Source: Bos javanicus (Eukaryota > Chordata > Mammalia > Artiodactyla > Bovidae). From it: a DNA stretch of 64,000 bases. Made by a program: the position numbers and the translations under genes. The stretch is taken from positions 124,874,001 through 124,938,000 of the forward strand of contig NC_083869.1 of assembly GCF_032452875.1 (NCBI RefSeq), read 5' to 3'. Every line of letters begins with the position of its first letter. The first letter of the stretch is position 1. Under the pieces are notes generated by a model. That model was not told where the DNA came from, did no database searches, and saw only the letters and a program-made list of their open reading frames with translations. This document shows, in pieces, positions 11,660 through 23,640 of this stretch.

Positions 11660-12390
11660 TAAGCCAGTTATGTCAGGTTGGTCTATCATGGTATACAAAT
11701 CATTAATAAGTATTCCTTTTGATACGTTGTCAGCTTGTTCTATCAGTTACTGAGAGAGGCATGTTGTTATTTCTACCTATGAAAGTGGATCTGTCTCTTT
11801 ACTTCTATTAATTCTTGCTTTATATACTTTAAAGCTGTATCTTGCTGTTGAATTGACCCTTTTATCATTATGAAATTCTCTACACTGCTCTAATAACATC
11901 CTTGCTTTGTTTTTCTCTCTAGTTTGAAACTGCTGTCTTTTAGAATGCTTTTACACACAGCTGGAGGTTAGAGGTCTACCATTTTGCTGTTTATTTTCCA
12001 TTTGCCTCATTTGTTCTGTGCATCCTTGACTTGCAGTCTACATTTAAGTTAGTACTTTCACAACATATAAAACAATGCAAGAACTTTACATTTCAACTCC
12101 ATTACTCGTGTTGTCATATTTTACTTATACATACATATAACAATAAACCACAGAACACATTACTGTGGTTTTAACAAATACTATTCTTTTGTATTTCCTG
12201 CATACTTGCTTTCAGATATTCTTCATTTCTTCCTGCAATTCTCCGCTTCCAAGTAGAATAATTTTATTCTATTTATTTTGAAGGATATTTTCACTGGGTA
12301 TAGTAGTTTCAGTTGGGGATTCAGTTTTTACATTTATTTCAGGACTTTATACATATAATTTCATTGGTTTTCTCTCCCCCCTCCCTCCCC
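11660..12390 (-). mobile_element. old L1 fragment
   Basis: Plus-strand text resembles the antisense of mammalian L1M ORF2: AGGTCTACCATTTTGCTG, GAAGGATATTTTCACTGGGT, ATTCCTTTTGATACGTTG. No open frame is left. Confidence 0.65.
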
Positions 12391-12507
12391 ACCATTGGAC
12401 TACTTTTTGTTGTATGTTTCATTCTTTGGATACTTTCTATCAAAATGTATAAAGGGTACAAATAGTAAAGCTAGGTATCTTATTAGAGCTTCCTTATAAA
12501 CTAATTT

Positions 12508-12722
12508 GAGCTTCCCAGGTGGCTCAGTGGTAAAGAATCCGCCTGCTAATGCAGGAGATGCAGGAGACTTTGGTTCGATCCTTGGGTTGGGAAGATCCCC
12601 TGGAGGAGAAAATGGCAGCCCACTCCAGTACTGCTGCTGGGATAATCTCATAGACAGAGGAGGCTGGTGGACTACGGTCCATAGGGTTGCAAGGAATCAG
12701 ACACAACTGAGAGATTTAGCAC
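12508..12722 (+). mobile_element. Bov-tA SINE
   Basis: A tRNA-Glu-like head (GTGGCTCAGTGGTAAAGAAT ... GGTTCGATCC) is joined to a Bov-A body ending ACACAACTGAGAGATT. A perfect 12-bp target duplication ATAAACTAATTT flanks it (12496-12507 and 12723-12734). Confidence 0.95.
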
Positions 12723-12805
12723 ATAAACTAATTTGCCACCCACTTACAATGACTTCAAATTTCAGCAGGTACTTTATCAGTCCTTTGTTCATTTCTGTTA
12801 GAAGT

Positions 12806-13625
12806 CATTACTTTGGCAGCATTATTTACAATAGCCAGGACATGGAAGCAACCTAGATGTCCCTCAACAGATGTATGGATAAAGAAAAACAAGAATGGAT
12901 AAAGAAAAACAAATATCGTATATTAATGTGTATATATGGAATCTAGAAAAATGGTACTGATGTACTATCTGCAGAGAAGGAATTAAGATGTACACATAGA
13001 GAACAGATTTGTGGACAGAGAAGAAGGTGGGACGAACTGAGAAGGTCACATTGACACATATAAGACTCCTGAGAGTCCCTTGGACTGCAAGGGGATCCAA
13101 CCAGTCCATTCTGAAGGAGATCAGCCCTGGGATTTCTTTGGAAGGAATGATGCTAAAGCTGAAACTCCAGTACTTTGGCCACTTCATGCGAAGAGTTGAC
13201 TCATTGGAAAAGACTCTGATGCTGGGAGGGATTGGGTCAAGAAGAGAAGGGGACGACAAAGGATGAGATGGCTGGATGGCATCACTGACTCGATGGACAT
13301 GAGTCTGAGTGAATTCCAGGAGTTGGTGATGGACAGGGAGGCCTGGCGTGCTTCGATTCATGGGCTCGCAAAGAGTCGGACACGACTGAGCGACTGATCT
13401 GATCTGATGTAAAACAGATGGCTGGGGAAAGTTGCTATATAACCCAGGGAAACCAGCCTGGTGCTCTGTGATGACCTAGAGGGGTGGGATGGTTGGAAGA
13501 GAGGGAGGTTCAAGAGGGAGGGAATATATATATAACTGATTTGCATTAGTTTTATGGCAAAAACCAACACAACATTGTAAAGCAATTTTCCTCCAATTAA
13601 AAAATAAATTAAAAAAAAATAAATT
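12806..13625 (+). mobile_element. L1 3' end, split by BovB
   Basis: TTATTTACAATAGCCAGGAC and GATGTCCCTCAACAGATG mark the L1 ORF2 end. After the BovB the 3' UTR resumes with GCTCTGTGATGACCTAGAGG and CAACACAACATTGTAAAGCA, and ends in an A-rich tail. Confidence 0.8.
13063..13408 (+). mobile_element. BovB 3' fragment, (GATCT)n-tailed
   Basis: It runs from CCTGAGAGTCCCTTGGACTG to AGTCGGACACGACTGAGCGA and ends in GATCTGATCTGAT. It carries the subfamily text CTGGGATTTCTTTGGAAG. It is inserted in the 3' UTR of the surrounding L1. Confidence 0.92.
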
Positions 13626-13807
13626 TAAAAAATGAACTTATTCCTTCATACTTAAATTGGATACAGCAATTTTTATGATTTAGATCATTATTGTACACTA
13701 TTTTTACACTGGATTATAGATTTTTCTTTCTTATTTATGAATCATATCCTGTATCTGGAGTCTTTCTTCACTGACGTTGTGCATCTTATTTCTTTACATC
13801 TTGTTTC

Positions 13808-14186
13808 AGGACTTTCCTGGCAATCCAGTAGTTAAGACTCTGTGCTTCCAGGGAAGGGGCCATGGTTAGGCAATGGCACCCCACTCCAGTACTTTTGCCT
13901 AGAAAATCCCATGGATGGAGGAGCCTGGTAGGCTGCAGTCCATGGGGTCGCTAGAGTCGGACATGACTGAGCGACTTCACTTTCACTTTTCACTTTCATG
14001 CACTGGAGAAGGAAATGGCAAGCCACTCCAGTGTTCTTGCCTGGAGAATCCCAGGGACGGGGAAGCCTGGTGGGCTGCCGTTTATGGGGTCGCACAGAGT
14101 CGGACACGACTGAAGCGACTTAGCAGCAGCCGCAGCAGGGGAACTAAGATCCCATGTGCCACTGTGGCACAGCTGGAAAAAAAAGA
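13808..14186 (+). mobile_element. CHR-type SINE split by Bov-A2
   Basis: The left part (13808-13867) has GGACTTTCCTGGCAATCCAG and TTAAGACTCTGTGCTTCC. The right part (14137-14186) has GGGGAACTAAGATCCCATGT followed by an A-run. The gap between them is exactly a Bov-A2. Confidence 0.85.
13868..14136 (+). mobile_element. Bov-A2 SINE inside the CHR SINE
   Basis: This is a complete dimer: GGCAATGGCACCCCACTCCA at the left, the CACTTTC linker, a second monomer, and a GCAGCAGCCGCAGC tail. Confidence 0.92.
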
Positions 14187-14638
14187 TTCTGCTTCAAGTT
14201 GAAACAGATTCTTCATGTTGTTGATAAGACACGTGGGAGAGAGAACTCTGAAGTCACACTCTTAGGCATTTCTAGAGGAGACTAGTTTGAGAGTGCTCTA
14301 GAAACTCAACTTTTAGCCATTATTCAAAAGTAACACCTATAACTGATTAAAATGAAGTGTTGATAAAGTTATTCCCATGTACTCTTTGCTTAGGTGCCTG
14401 CTGAAAGAAATAAATTCTGAATCAAGGGAGTGTTCTCATGCATGAAAGATTTCAGAAAAAGAAGAAAGAGAAGCAGATTAATCATTCTTAATGAAAAGGG
14501 AAAGGGGTAAATCATCTCTTTTACCCCAGAATCAACTATACTGACAACAGAGGGAATTCACAAAAACTTGATTCCATCAAATGTCCTACATATGAAGAGT
14601 AGGATCTTTAAGTAATTAAATGGTAGTAAGAGGTAGCC

Positions 14639-14908
14639 CAGAGAAGGCAATGTCACCCCCACTCCAGTACTCTTGCCTGGAAAATTCCATGGATGGAGGA
14701 GCCTGGTGGGCTGCAGTCCATGGGGTTGCTAAAAGTTGGACACAACTGAGCGACTTCACTTTCATGCATTGGAGAAGGAAATGACAACCCATTCCAGTGT
14801 TCTTGCCTTGAGAATTCCAGGGACGGGGAAGCCTGGTGGGCTGCCATATATGGGGTCGCACAGAGTTGGACACGACTGAAGCGACTTAGCAGCAGCAGCA
14901 GCAGCAGC
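14639..14908 (+). mobile_element. Bov-A2 SINE
   Basis: It is a complete dimer ending in a long (AGC)n tail (14888-14908). The imperfect 11-bp target duplication AAGAGGTAGCC (14628-14638) / AAGAAGTAGCC (14909-14919) supports the ends. Confidence 0.95.
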
Positions 14909-16706
14909 AAGAAGTAGCCAGTCAAGCCTTCCCTACTTACATTCAAGAATATTTCCAAGAAGGGCAAGTAGCTGACTGAAAGTAGACTTATAATAACATT
15001 CTTTGGAAAGACCTACTCAGCCATCTGCCTAAATCCAACTTTGAAGAGTATGAAACAGGTATTAGCCTCCCATTATCAAACTCCATTTGGGCATATATTC
15101 TTCTTTAAAAAAACCCCCAAAACTAACAAAGTTTTATTTAGAACTAGGGGGGCAAGGATCAAAAAGCTTAAGTTCTCATTAACATTCAAACAAAAATCTA
15201 GTAGACTCAGCTTTGGAAGGTGGAAGCTGCCTAAAGATATTATTTCTGACAGTCTTATTTAGAGTGGTATATAATTGTGAATATCTTAATGTATAACAAT
15301 GGGTATATAAATAAACTGAAAATTTTATATAAAACAATATATAATTATTAAAACTAGGTTTCTAGAGTAATAATTCAAGGTTAAAAACAGGGTATATATT
15401 TATTTACATTTACATTATTTACACATTACATTATCTAAACTATACTACACATTAAAAAGGAGAATGGAAGGAACTAGTCTAAAATGTAAACATAATTTGA
15501 TGGTAGGATTATGGGATATTTGCTTTTCTCCTTTCTAGCTTCTTATATTTTGTGTGTGTGTGTTTTTCCTTTACAATGAACATGGATGGCTTTTATAATT
15601 GGAACAAAAACAAATTCACTTTGAAAGTGGGAGCCCATAACAGTTAATAAAGTCCAGCATATACATAAATACACAATGGAAAACAACTCTTCCTAAACAT
15701 TAGGTTCCTATAAAAATGAATTGTTTCCCACATAAAAATCACAGTCCGAAGTATTAACCAAATTAAACCATTCAAGGCCATTTTCTTTGGTATCTGGAAT
15801 AGTGATACATGAAGCTAGAGAACAAAGTTAATGGTAATCTAAATTCACCAGGTGTAAGCTTTTCAGCTGTGGAATGAAGGGTTTTAAAGTATGCACAAAT
15901 CCTTGATAGGGGTGGCTGATTAGATGTAATTGAAGCCACTAATCTCTGTAGCATTCTTGAATCCATTAAAACTGTTCAGGTTTCTTACTATGAATTTTTG
16001 TCTGACATGAAGAAAATTCAATTGCACCACTTAGAAAACTGCAATAGAAAGAAAGAAAAACTGATGGATGAATAAATGATACAACAAAAACTATAGTTCA
16101 AATGTCTAGAAACCACTTTTTAAAATTTTAATGATACAATTACACCTCAAATATTGTTTCTGTACTCCTAAATAAAGGACTTAGAGCATGAGTTTGAAAC
16201 CACTCATAAGCAAATCTGCACATCAACCAAACATTTGTCCTCAACAACTCTGATTTTACGACCATCTCCCTCCTATTGTCAATTTCACAGAAGAAATACA
16301 GGAGTCACATTTGGGTATCTCATTGTTTAAATTAATTACGGAACTTAAAATGTATTTATGGTCCCATTCTGTTTTCCATGAGAGCCAAAAGAAGGTGGTT
16401 TCCCTCCTTATTTCCCTTTGTTTGCCAGAAAACAGGGTGTAGAACGCTGCTTACAGTTTTATGGTGTGTGTTCTAAAGAAGTCACGTAACTGCAGGCCAC
16501 TAGGAAAGCTGTGGAGGTCCTGGTGCTTTCTGGAGGGGGTGGAGGTTAGGAGTGCAAGATACCCAACTAAATTACAGTCTGGAGTTTGAAGCTTCAGTAG
16601 TATCTTGAAACTGTGCCCCCGTGTTTAAACTACTTACTTCCTCCTTCAAGTTGTAGTACCTCACATTTCATCGACTTCTTTTTGTAAATTTAACTAATTA
16701 AATCTT

Positions 16707-17022
16707 GCATTATTTTTGGCTGTGCTGGGTCTTTGTTGCTGCGTGCTGGCTTTCTCTAGGTGCGGTCAGTGGCGGCTACTCTCTAGCTGCTGTACACCAT
16801 GGGCTTCTCACTGCAGCGGCTTCTCCTGTTGTGGAGCACAGGCTCTAGGCGCATGGGCTTCAGGAGTCGTAGCCAACGGGCTCAGTAGTTGAGGCTCACG
16901 GGCCCTAGAGTGCGCAGGCTTCAGTACTTGCAGTGCACAGGCCTCCTCTCGGATCAGGGATTGAATCTGTGTCCCCTACACTGCAAAGCGGATTCTTAAC
17001 CACTGGGCCACGAGGGACGTCC
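16707..17022 (-). mobile_element. CHR SINE (long form)
   Basis: Antisense text TTTTTGGCTGTGCTGGGTCT, TTGTGGAGCACAGGCTCTAG, ATCAGGGATTGAATCTG and CCACTGGGCCACGAGGG marks a near-complete CHR element. Confidence 0.9.
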
Positions 17023-17509
17023 TAGACTTATTTCTTATGTATTATGTAGAGTTCTAGCAGTTTGCTCTTCAACCCTCAGTTTTTTCCTGGTTGGTATTTA
17101 ACTCAATGTTTTTAGTTCAGGCTCAGTTGATTCACATGAATTTCTGAGGTGATTTTTAAATAAATGTATAGTATTATTAAAAAATTACTTAGTACTTTTC
17201 ATCTTCAGATAAAGTATTCATTGACTAGTTGCTGTGGGTACATATTATACCTACATTACTTGCTAGAGATAAAGGATAAAACAGGGTTAAACAGTAAGCC
17301 CAGTTCATTTTAGAATCTGATTTACAGCCAATTCTTGGTCATCCAAGTTGGAAGGCAAGTTAAGGCACAGGCAACTGTAGTTGACAGATAACTTAGTTTT
17401 CAAGACAGTCTTCTTTACCCACTACCCTTCACTAGATTTGGTAATAAGCAACAAATTTACTGGGACTCTCTTAGTTCGAGCTCTATTTCTTATACCTTAT
17501 TGAGTTTTT

Positions 17510-18315
17510 CTGCATATAAGTTAAATAAACAGGGTGACAATATACAGCCTTGACGTACTCCTTTTCCTATTTGGAACCAGTCTGTTGTTCCATGTCCAGT
17601 TCTAACTGTTGCTTCCTGACCTGCATACAGATTTCTCAAGAGGCAGGTCAGGTGGTCTGGTATTCCCATCTCTTTCAGAATTGTCCACAGTTGATTGTGA
17701 TCCACACAGTCAAAGGCTTTGGCATAGTCAATAAAGCAGAAATAGATGTTTTTCTGGAACTCTCTTGCTTTTTCCATGATCCAGTGGATGTTGGCAATTT
17801 GATCTCTGGTTCCTCTGCCTTTTCTAAAACCAGCCTGAACATCAGGAAGTTCACGGTTCACGTATTGCTGAAGCCTGGCTTGGAGAATTTTAAGCATTAC
17901 TTTACTAGCGTGTGAGATGAGTGCAATTGTGCGGTAGTTTGAGCATTCTTTGGCATTGCCTTTCTTTGGGATTGGAATGAAAACTGACCTTTTCCAGTCC
18001 TGTGGCCACTGCTGAGTTTTCCAAATTTGCTGGGATTTCTTTGGAAGGAATGATGCTAAAGCTGAAACTCCAGTACTTTGGCCACCTCATGTGAAGAGTT
18101 GACTCATTGGAAAAGACTCTGATGCTGGGAGGGATTGGGGGCAGGGGGAGAAGGAGACGACAGAGGATGAGATGGCTGGATGGCATCACTGACTCGATGG
18201 ACGAGAGTTGGAGTGAACTCCGGGAGTTGGTGATGGACAGGGAGGCCTGGCGTGCTGCGATTCATGGGGTTGCAAAGAGTCGGACACAACTGAGCGACTG
18301 ATCTGATCTGATCTG
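17510..18315 (+). mobile_element. BovB with inverted 5' segment (twin-priming structure)
   Basis: Positions 17510 to about 18027 are antisense BovB RT sequence (minus-strand frame with FIDYAKAFD and GFRKGRGTRD). At about 18028 it switches to the sense 3' end of BovB, running to a (GATCT)n tail at 18298-18315. The whole composite is bounded by a perfect 11-bp duplication ATTGAGTTTTT (17499-17509 and 18316-18326), so it is one insertion. Relative to the near-full-length copy at 2022-5904, about 580 bp between the two segments are missing. Confidence 0.93.
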
Positions 18316-19929
18316 ATTGAGTTTTTAAAAATGTATAGAATTTAAAGTGTATAAAATTCTTTTACCCACAAAGCTTTTAATAATCAGTTATTGTCCAAAA
18401 CTTAAAAATACATAGCTTTGTGCAATAAGATACACACATTCCATTATCAAGAGGCACCAATTATCTTTTTTTTTTTAAGTTCAAGGAATACAGCATAATG
18501 ATCTGATTTATATATATAGTGATCAATTACTTTTATAATCTCATGATTCTGTTTAATTTCCTTTTATGCCCATCTAACTTGAAACAGATCTTGCTTTTAT
18601 ACAAGCATTTTAACAGCATTAGAACTCTGTAAATGGAGAACACTAATTTATGGTACTTACACTATTGTAGTTGCTTTTGCCTTCGAAAAGAGGATTATTA
18701 TTGGATTTAAAAAACTGTTTTAGAAAACTGCAACAAAATTACAGAAAGCAAAACCTGCCACTAATGAACAAAGCAGGCTTTGTCTGCAACAGGCCCATAA
18801 CTTCCCTTGGAAATACTGCATAGTTCTGACCTTTGGGAAATAGAACTGGGAAAGCAGTCATGAAGACAGCTCTCTTCTGTACCTTTCTCTGTACCTGCAG
18901 GTAAATTAGGTCTGAGATTCCAACTCTAGGAAAACAGTTCTTTGACCATAATTGCACCAAGAAATTATGGTGCTTTACTCTGGCAAACTGGATGTTTATA
19001 ATTTTTTGATAAAAGTTGCAAGTTGCAAGTTTTTATAGTGAGGTGCGAGATAATATATTCTCTCAGGGAAAAAAACCTTAAACCTCTCAAAATTAACCAG
19101 CAAGTAGAAAGAAGTAATACATTATTGTGACAATGGGCTATTCAGAAAATAATTTTTGATTGGTATTCTACATTCAATAACAACGGAAAATCCTTTAAGG
19201 AGTTCATGACAGACCCCTACACTTTCTCCTGATTCTTGCATCACATGAAGAAAGTAATCCTGTTCCTTCTTTCTCAGAAGCATTTATTTTTAGGTCTAGA
19301 TAGGTATGAGAGACGTCTGATAATTCTGATGACCAAGTAGTGCCAAGTGTTCTTTCAAGTCTCATGAAGAAGTTTATTTTTAATTAGTCCATCTATTATT
19401 CATTTCTATGTTAATACTGTTATATAACTATATTAAAATTTGTCCATCCACCAATCCCCTTACTGATCTTGCCTCCAAATAACATATTATTTCTAAAGCA
19501 CCCTTCCCAAACCACTATTTTCATGTCTAAGAACCCACAACAACAAATTTCAGAGCAAAATGAATCAAATGATGATGGAAAAGGAATGAAGAGAAAATAT
19601 GACAATACAATATCTTTTGATGCAGCATATCCTTATACAAAGGAAAAGTAGCAGTGGGGAGAGGGCAATTAGTGAGTGAAAGGTACATGATGGGGCCAAA
19701 AAAAAAAAGAGCTAGACAGGGGGAATGGAAAGGCAGAAAGAGAAGGACAGTTCTAGACTAAATGGCTGGGTAGAATTTATTAAAATTCTTTCTGCCTAAT
19801 TTAGGGACATGTGATAATTAGCTGTTTGTTTTCATATGATAACATAGTAAAGGATTCCAGTGAACACAGAAACAGCTTTTACATTGATTGAGAATTACAG
19901 AGTATTATTTGAAAGTTTTACCTCAGTAA

Positions 19930-20050
19930 TTTTTATTTTTGGCCACAGAGCATGGCTTACAGGATCTTAGTTCCTTAACCAGTGATTGAATCCACACCCC
20001 CTGCAGTGGGAGCATGGACTCTTAACCACTGGACTGCCAGGGAAGTCCCT
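19930..20050 (-). mobile_element. CHR-type tRNA SINE
   Basis: Antisense short SINE: TTTTTGGCCACAGAGCATGG, AACCAGTGATTGAATCC, CACTGGACTGCCAGGGAAGT. Near-identical CTCAGTAA-containing flanks look like a target duplication. Confidence 0.87.
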
Positions 20051-20430
20051 ATCTCAGTAAACCTACAGACCTCTCCTATAGATATATTTCATTTTAATAT
20101 GAACTGCTGAGGAACACTGTTTATTTCCTTGAATGGACATCACAGCGTAAATTCTTACTCTGCATTCAAATTCTCTATTGGCTCACCTGTTGTTAGAGAG
20201 AACCTACAGTAAAAATACTTGTTTTTACACAACATCTCATAAATTTGTATGTGAGTTCTCCTGCAAAGTTATTTATTTGAAAGCAGACTCTTCTTGGTTA
20301 ACACCTCGATACTTCCATTATAAGCCATGGGCAGCTAACAACCTTAAAAAATGGAATATGTCTTATACAAATTTTAAAATATGTAAAAATTTTACTTTGA
20401 ATATTTTACATTCTTTCAAAATTTACTTGT

Positions 20431-20750
20431 TTGTTTGTTTATGGCTGTGCTGGGTCTTTGTTGCTGCGCAGGCTTTTCTCTCGCTGCAGCAAGCAGGGGC
20501 TCCTCTAGCTGTGGTACTTGAGGTACTTGGGCTGCTCATTGTGGTGGCTTTTCTTGTTGTGGAGCATGGGGGCTCTAGACGCTCAGGCTTCAGAAATTGC
20601 AGCTCCTGGGCTCTAGAGCACAGGCTCAGCAGTTGTGGTGCATGGGCTTAGTTGCTCCGCAGAATGTGGGGTCTTCCTGGATCAGGGATTGAAGCTGTGT
20701 TTCCTGCATTGGCAGGCAGATTCTTTACCAGTGAGCCACCAGGGAAGCCC
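20431..20750 (-). mobile_element. CHR SINE (long form)
   Basis: Antisense long CHR copy: ATGGCTGTGCTGGGTCTTTG, TTGTTGTGGAGCATGGGGGC, ATCAGGGATTGAAGCTG, GTGAGCCACCAGGGAAGCCC. The open frame seen across it is a by-product of the repeat. Confidence 0.9.
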
Positions 20751-21332
20751 AATATTATAAAGTCTTGACTAGAAAGTAAACTTCTTAAAGGCACAGACAG
20801 GAATTATACCCATAGAGTCTGCCACATTCACAGTGCCTTGAAAATAATAAGAAATCAATACATTCATTCATTTATTTTTGCATCATTTGGCTTGCCAAAC
20901 CCAGTACCATCAAGTTTGAAGCTTAAAACTAACTACTGTATTACAGGCCGAGAACTTTGAACAAACGATTTAGCTCTTAATTTACTTTCTACATTTATCT
21001 TTCCAAAGAATCTGGTAAAATATTCTTACCAGACACCTACCCATTGAAATGCCTTTAAAATTTCATGAAGAAACTATTATATTTGGTAAAAGACTTTATA
21101 GTAATGGTATAGTCCTCAAAGTCATCAATGTTGAGCCTTCAAGACCTGGTCCTGATTTGCTCAAATAGAACACATCCTGAATTATAAATGATAAAATGAA
21201 GTCTGTCCATGAAAATAGCTTATCGTTACCTTTGAATTACATAGATAATAGGAAATAAAATCCAAAAATTATACTCAGAATATAAAAGCCTTAGTTAGGT
21301 ACCCGAGTGATCTCTATTTCTTCTTCATAGGT

Positions 21333-21460
21333 CTTTTTTTTTTTTTTTTCCGGCCGCACTGTGCGTCTTGTAGGATCTCAGTTCAAGAACCAGGGATTAA
21401 ACCCAGATCATAGCAGTGAAGACCCAGAATAGTAGCCACTAGGCCACCAGGGAAATCCCT
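21333..21460 (-). mobile_element. CHR-type tRNA SINE
   Basis: A T-run of about 17, then CCGGCCGCACTGTGCGTC, AACCAGGGATTAAACCC and GGCCACCAGGGAAATCCC. This is an antisense copy. Confidence 0.85.
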
Positions 21461-22768
21461 ACTTCAGAAATCTTTTATTAGGGTTGTTGGTAGGCAGAAA
21501 AACTGATGAATGATGAGTCCTACCTTTTTTATAGGCAGAAAAGATTATGAATTTTATCTACTGAGATGAAATTTTTTGTCTAGTATTAGATGTTAAATTA
21601 GCATTCTGCATAAATATCACCACTCATTAGTAAGTTGTACCTGCTTACCCATCTTGCTTTTCAAAGACCTTTCATTTCCATCTCACAGATAAATGCCTAG
21701 CATGATTTACATCCTGACTTATTAACAAAGAACTATCTTTATAGTAGAAACCACAGGAAAATTTAATGGCCCAAAAGGGAATTGACTAAATTCTGGAGAG
21801 TGGTTACCTCTGGGAACAAAGAAGCAAAATGTTATCATAAGGGAATGTGGGAATAGAGAGAGGGGATGGGGGGAAATATCTCCATTTTTAATTTCATCTC
21901 TTAAGATAAGTAGAAGCCCCAGAGGGTCTTTTATATTTTCCTGTATACCCTTTTCTACCTATAAAATATTTCATTAAGAAAAAAAAGTGAGCTACTGAAT
22001 TGATATGGACTCAGCCCTGGTGATCAAAGTAAAGTCAGTCAAGTTCTGATTTCAGTTCTAAAAATATGTGGCTGAATCACTTACTTTGCAATTGATGTGC
22101 CCAAGTTTCAATAAAACATGAAAATTACTTTGTAGGAATTTCATCTGGCAAGTTCTCAGGGGAAAATACACCTCTAGAAATGAAATTACATTAAACCACA
22201 AGACATATTTGAGAGTGTTACCTGTGTTCCCACACTTCATGGCTTTCTTTAAAGTCACTAACATTTTTTATTTCTGGGGAAAAAAAAAAGTAGCCTGGGA
22301 CTGAACATATTTTATGGTGCTTCATAAATCAAAGAGAAGGTATAAGAAGGTATAAACCTTTTTTAAAAAGTATAATGTCAAGAAATGATTCACAGGTTTT
22401 TCCCCACTCTGTTTATATTTAACAACCCTTTAATGAATATCCACTTACATCTATCTTTTCCACCTTTTCATCTTCATCTTCGACAAAACTGCACAATGTT
22501 AGGAAAATGAGTCTCAGTGACAGTGAACCTCCATTTCACTTATATTCTTTGAAACTCTGGCTACACTTACAATGATCAGCCTGGTCTCCAGCTATTTCTG
22601 AGACAATAACACTTCAAATGCATAGCACTGACTTCAAAAATATTTATACCAAGCGTTGCCTTATGAGAAACGGAAACACCAGCACAATGGAAGAAGCTTG
22701 GAAAGCTTATTTGGAAAATGTACAACTGAGCCTAAAACTTTAACTTAAATCTTAAAAATGGTCCTGTT

Positions 22769-22896
22769 GGGAATTCCCCGGCAGTCCAGTGGTTAGGATT
22801 CTGTGCTTTCACTGTAAAGGGCACAGTGGAACTGGTTCGGGAACTAAGATCCCTCATGCCATGGCCAAAAAAACAAATCAAACCAAAACAAAACAT
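22769..22896 (+). mobile_element. CHR-type tRNA SINE
   Basis: Sense copy: GGGAATTCCCCGGCAGTCCA, GGGAACTAAGATCCCTCATG and an A-rich tail. It is flanked by the 8-bp duplication GTCCTGTT (22761-22768 and 22897-22904). It lies about 400 bp downstream of the MGQAD exon. Confidence 0.92.
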
Positions 22897-23300
22897 GTCC
22901 TGTTTATAGAAGTCAACAATTCTAGTTCTATACCGCATGTATATAGCAACAGTTCAAGTCCTGTAAAACAGCAGTAAAACACCACTGACTTCTTAACAAC
23001 CACGAGTTCTTGTAGCACTTATTTTCCGCAAGGGTAAGAAATTAACAGATGGTTTCCTAGCAATATTATCTTAAAAGTCCAAAAGGATCAAGTAAAACAA
23101 AACTATGAGTTGTAAATTAATATAACTGAATGAAAAATTAACTTATATTTTTCTTCATTTATTCTTCACAAAGTGATTAAATATCCTCAAGTTAAAAACA
23201 TCAAAATCCTCATATTCAAATTCCTATAAAATATTCAACTTCACCTGTAAATCTGCCTTGCCTCTGTCAAGATTTTGTTTTATTGCCTTCTATTACTCAC

Positions 23301-23346
23301 CAACTCCATCTGGATTTACCGGTCTGGAGATGTCAGCTTGCCCCAT
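23301..23346 (-). CDS. PHACTR4: PHACTR4 alternative first coding exon (MGQAD start)
   Basis: On the minus strand an ATG at 23346-23344 opens MGQADISRPVNPDGV followed by one extra G, then a perfect donor GTGAGT at 23300-23295. The split codon G|AA joins the common exon at 7636 to give ...DGVEEIGQ, so the reading frame is continuous. The start has a strong Kozak context (A at -3, G at +4), and the 75 bases before it contain no ATG. This corresponds to the longer alternative N-terminus known for mammalian PHACTR4. No convincing pyrimidine tract plus AG lies just upstream, so I treat it as a first exon whose 5' end is unresolved; only the coding part is given. Its position between the MEDPF exon and the common exon makes it an internal alternative start. 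Confidence 0.9.
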
Positions 23347-23414
23347 GATTATGTTGTCTGAAGTGTCTCACAACAGCAAATTGTCACGAACCAAAGCAAA
23401 CTTTTCTTAAATGA

Positions 23415-23640
23415 TAAATCCACATAAGGAGGCGTCGTGCACTCCTCTCTCAGTGTCACCGCCAGACATCAGGACACGGCACCACGTCAGTTAATCTGCC
23501 GGAGTTTCTGTTTCCCTGTATCCCGCCCGGACCAGGCACTGGTGGTTCTCACAAATAATCTTCACGCTGGCTCTCTTCACACAGGAATGCCTGTCATTCC
23601 AGAGTGCACACTGTGAAGAGCTCCAGGGCAGGAAGGGGAG
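23415..23640 (-). promoter_or_regulatory. PHACTR4: candidate internal promoter for the MGQAD isoform
   Basis: This stretch lies just upstream (minus strand) of the alternative first coding exon. It is richer in G+C and CpG than the surrounding AT-rich intron, and it is not recognisable as a repeat. It holds a GC-box/E2F-like GGGCGGGA (minus, 23528-23521) and a CRE-like TGACGTGG (minus, 23489-23482). No clear TATA box is visible. The promoter role is inferred from position and composition only. Confidence 0.4.

Larger units (their letters stand above)
7637..23300 (-). other. PHACTR4: PHACTR4 intron between MGQAD exon and common exon
   Basis: This is the intron of about 15.7 kb from donor GTGAGT at 23300 to the acceptor AG at 7638-7637. 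Stretches with no recognised gene or repeat are 7690-8440, 8520-9720, 10660-11140, 14190-14630, 14920-16700, 17030-17495, 18330-19920, 20760-21330 and 21465-22760. They are AT-rich, with short ORFs in all frames consistent with chance. The rest is transposable elements listed individually. Confidence 0.8.

Noticed and set aside
12508..12600. tRNA genes suggested by A/B-box-like text in many places
   Set aside because: All such sites are heads of Bov-tA or CHR SINEs with SINE bodies and target duplications; none folds as an intact tRNA gene.
20178..20651. 157-codon plus-strand ORF
   Set aside because: Its second half runs through an antisense CHR SINE and the first half has no recognisable motif or codon signal; it is chance.
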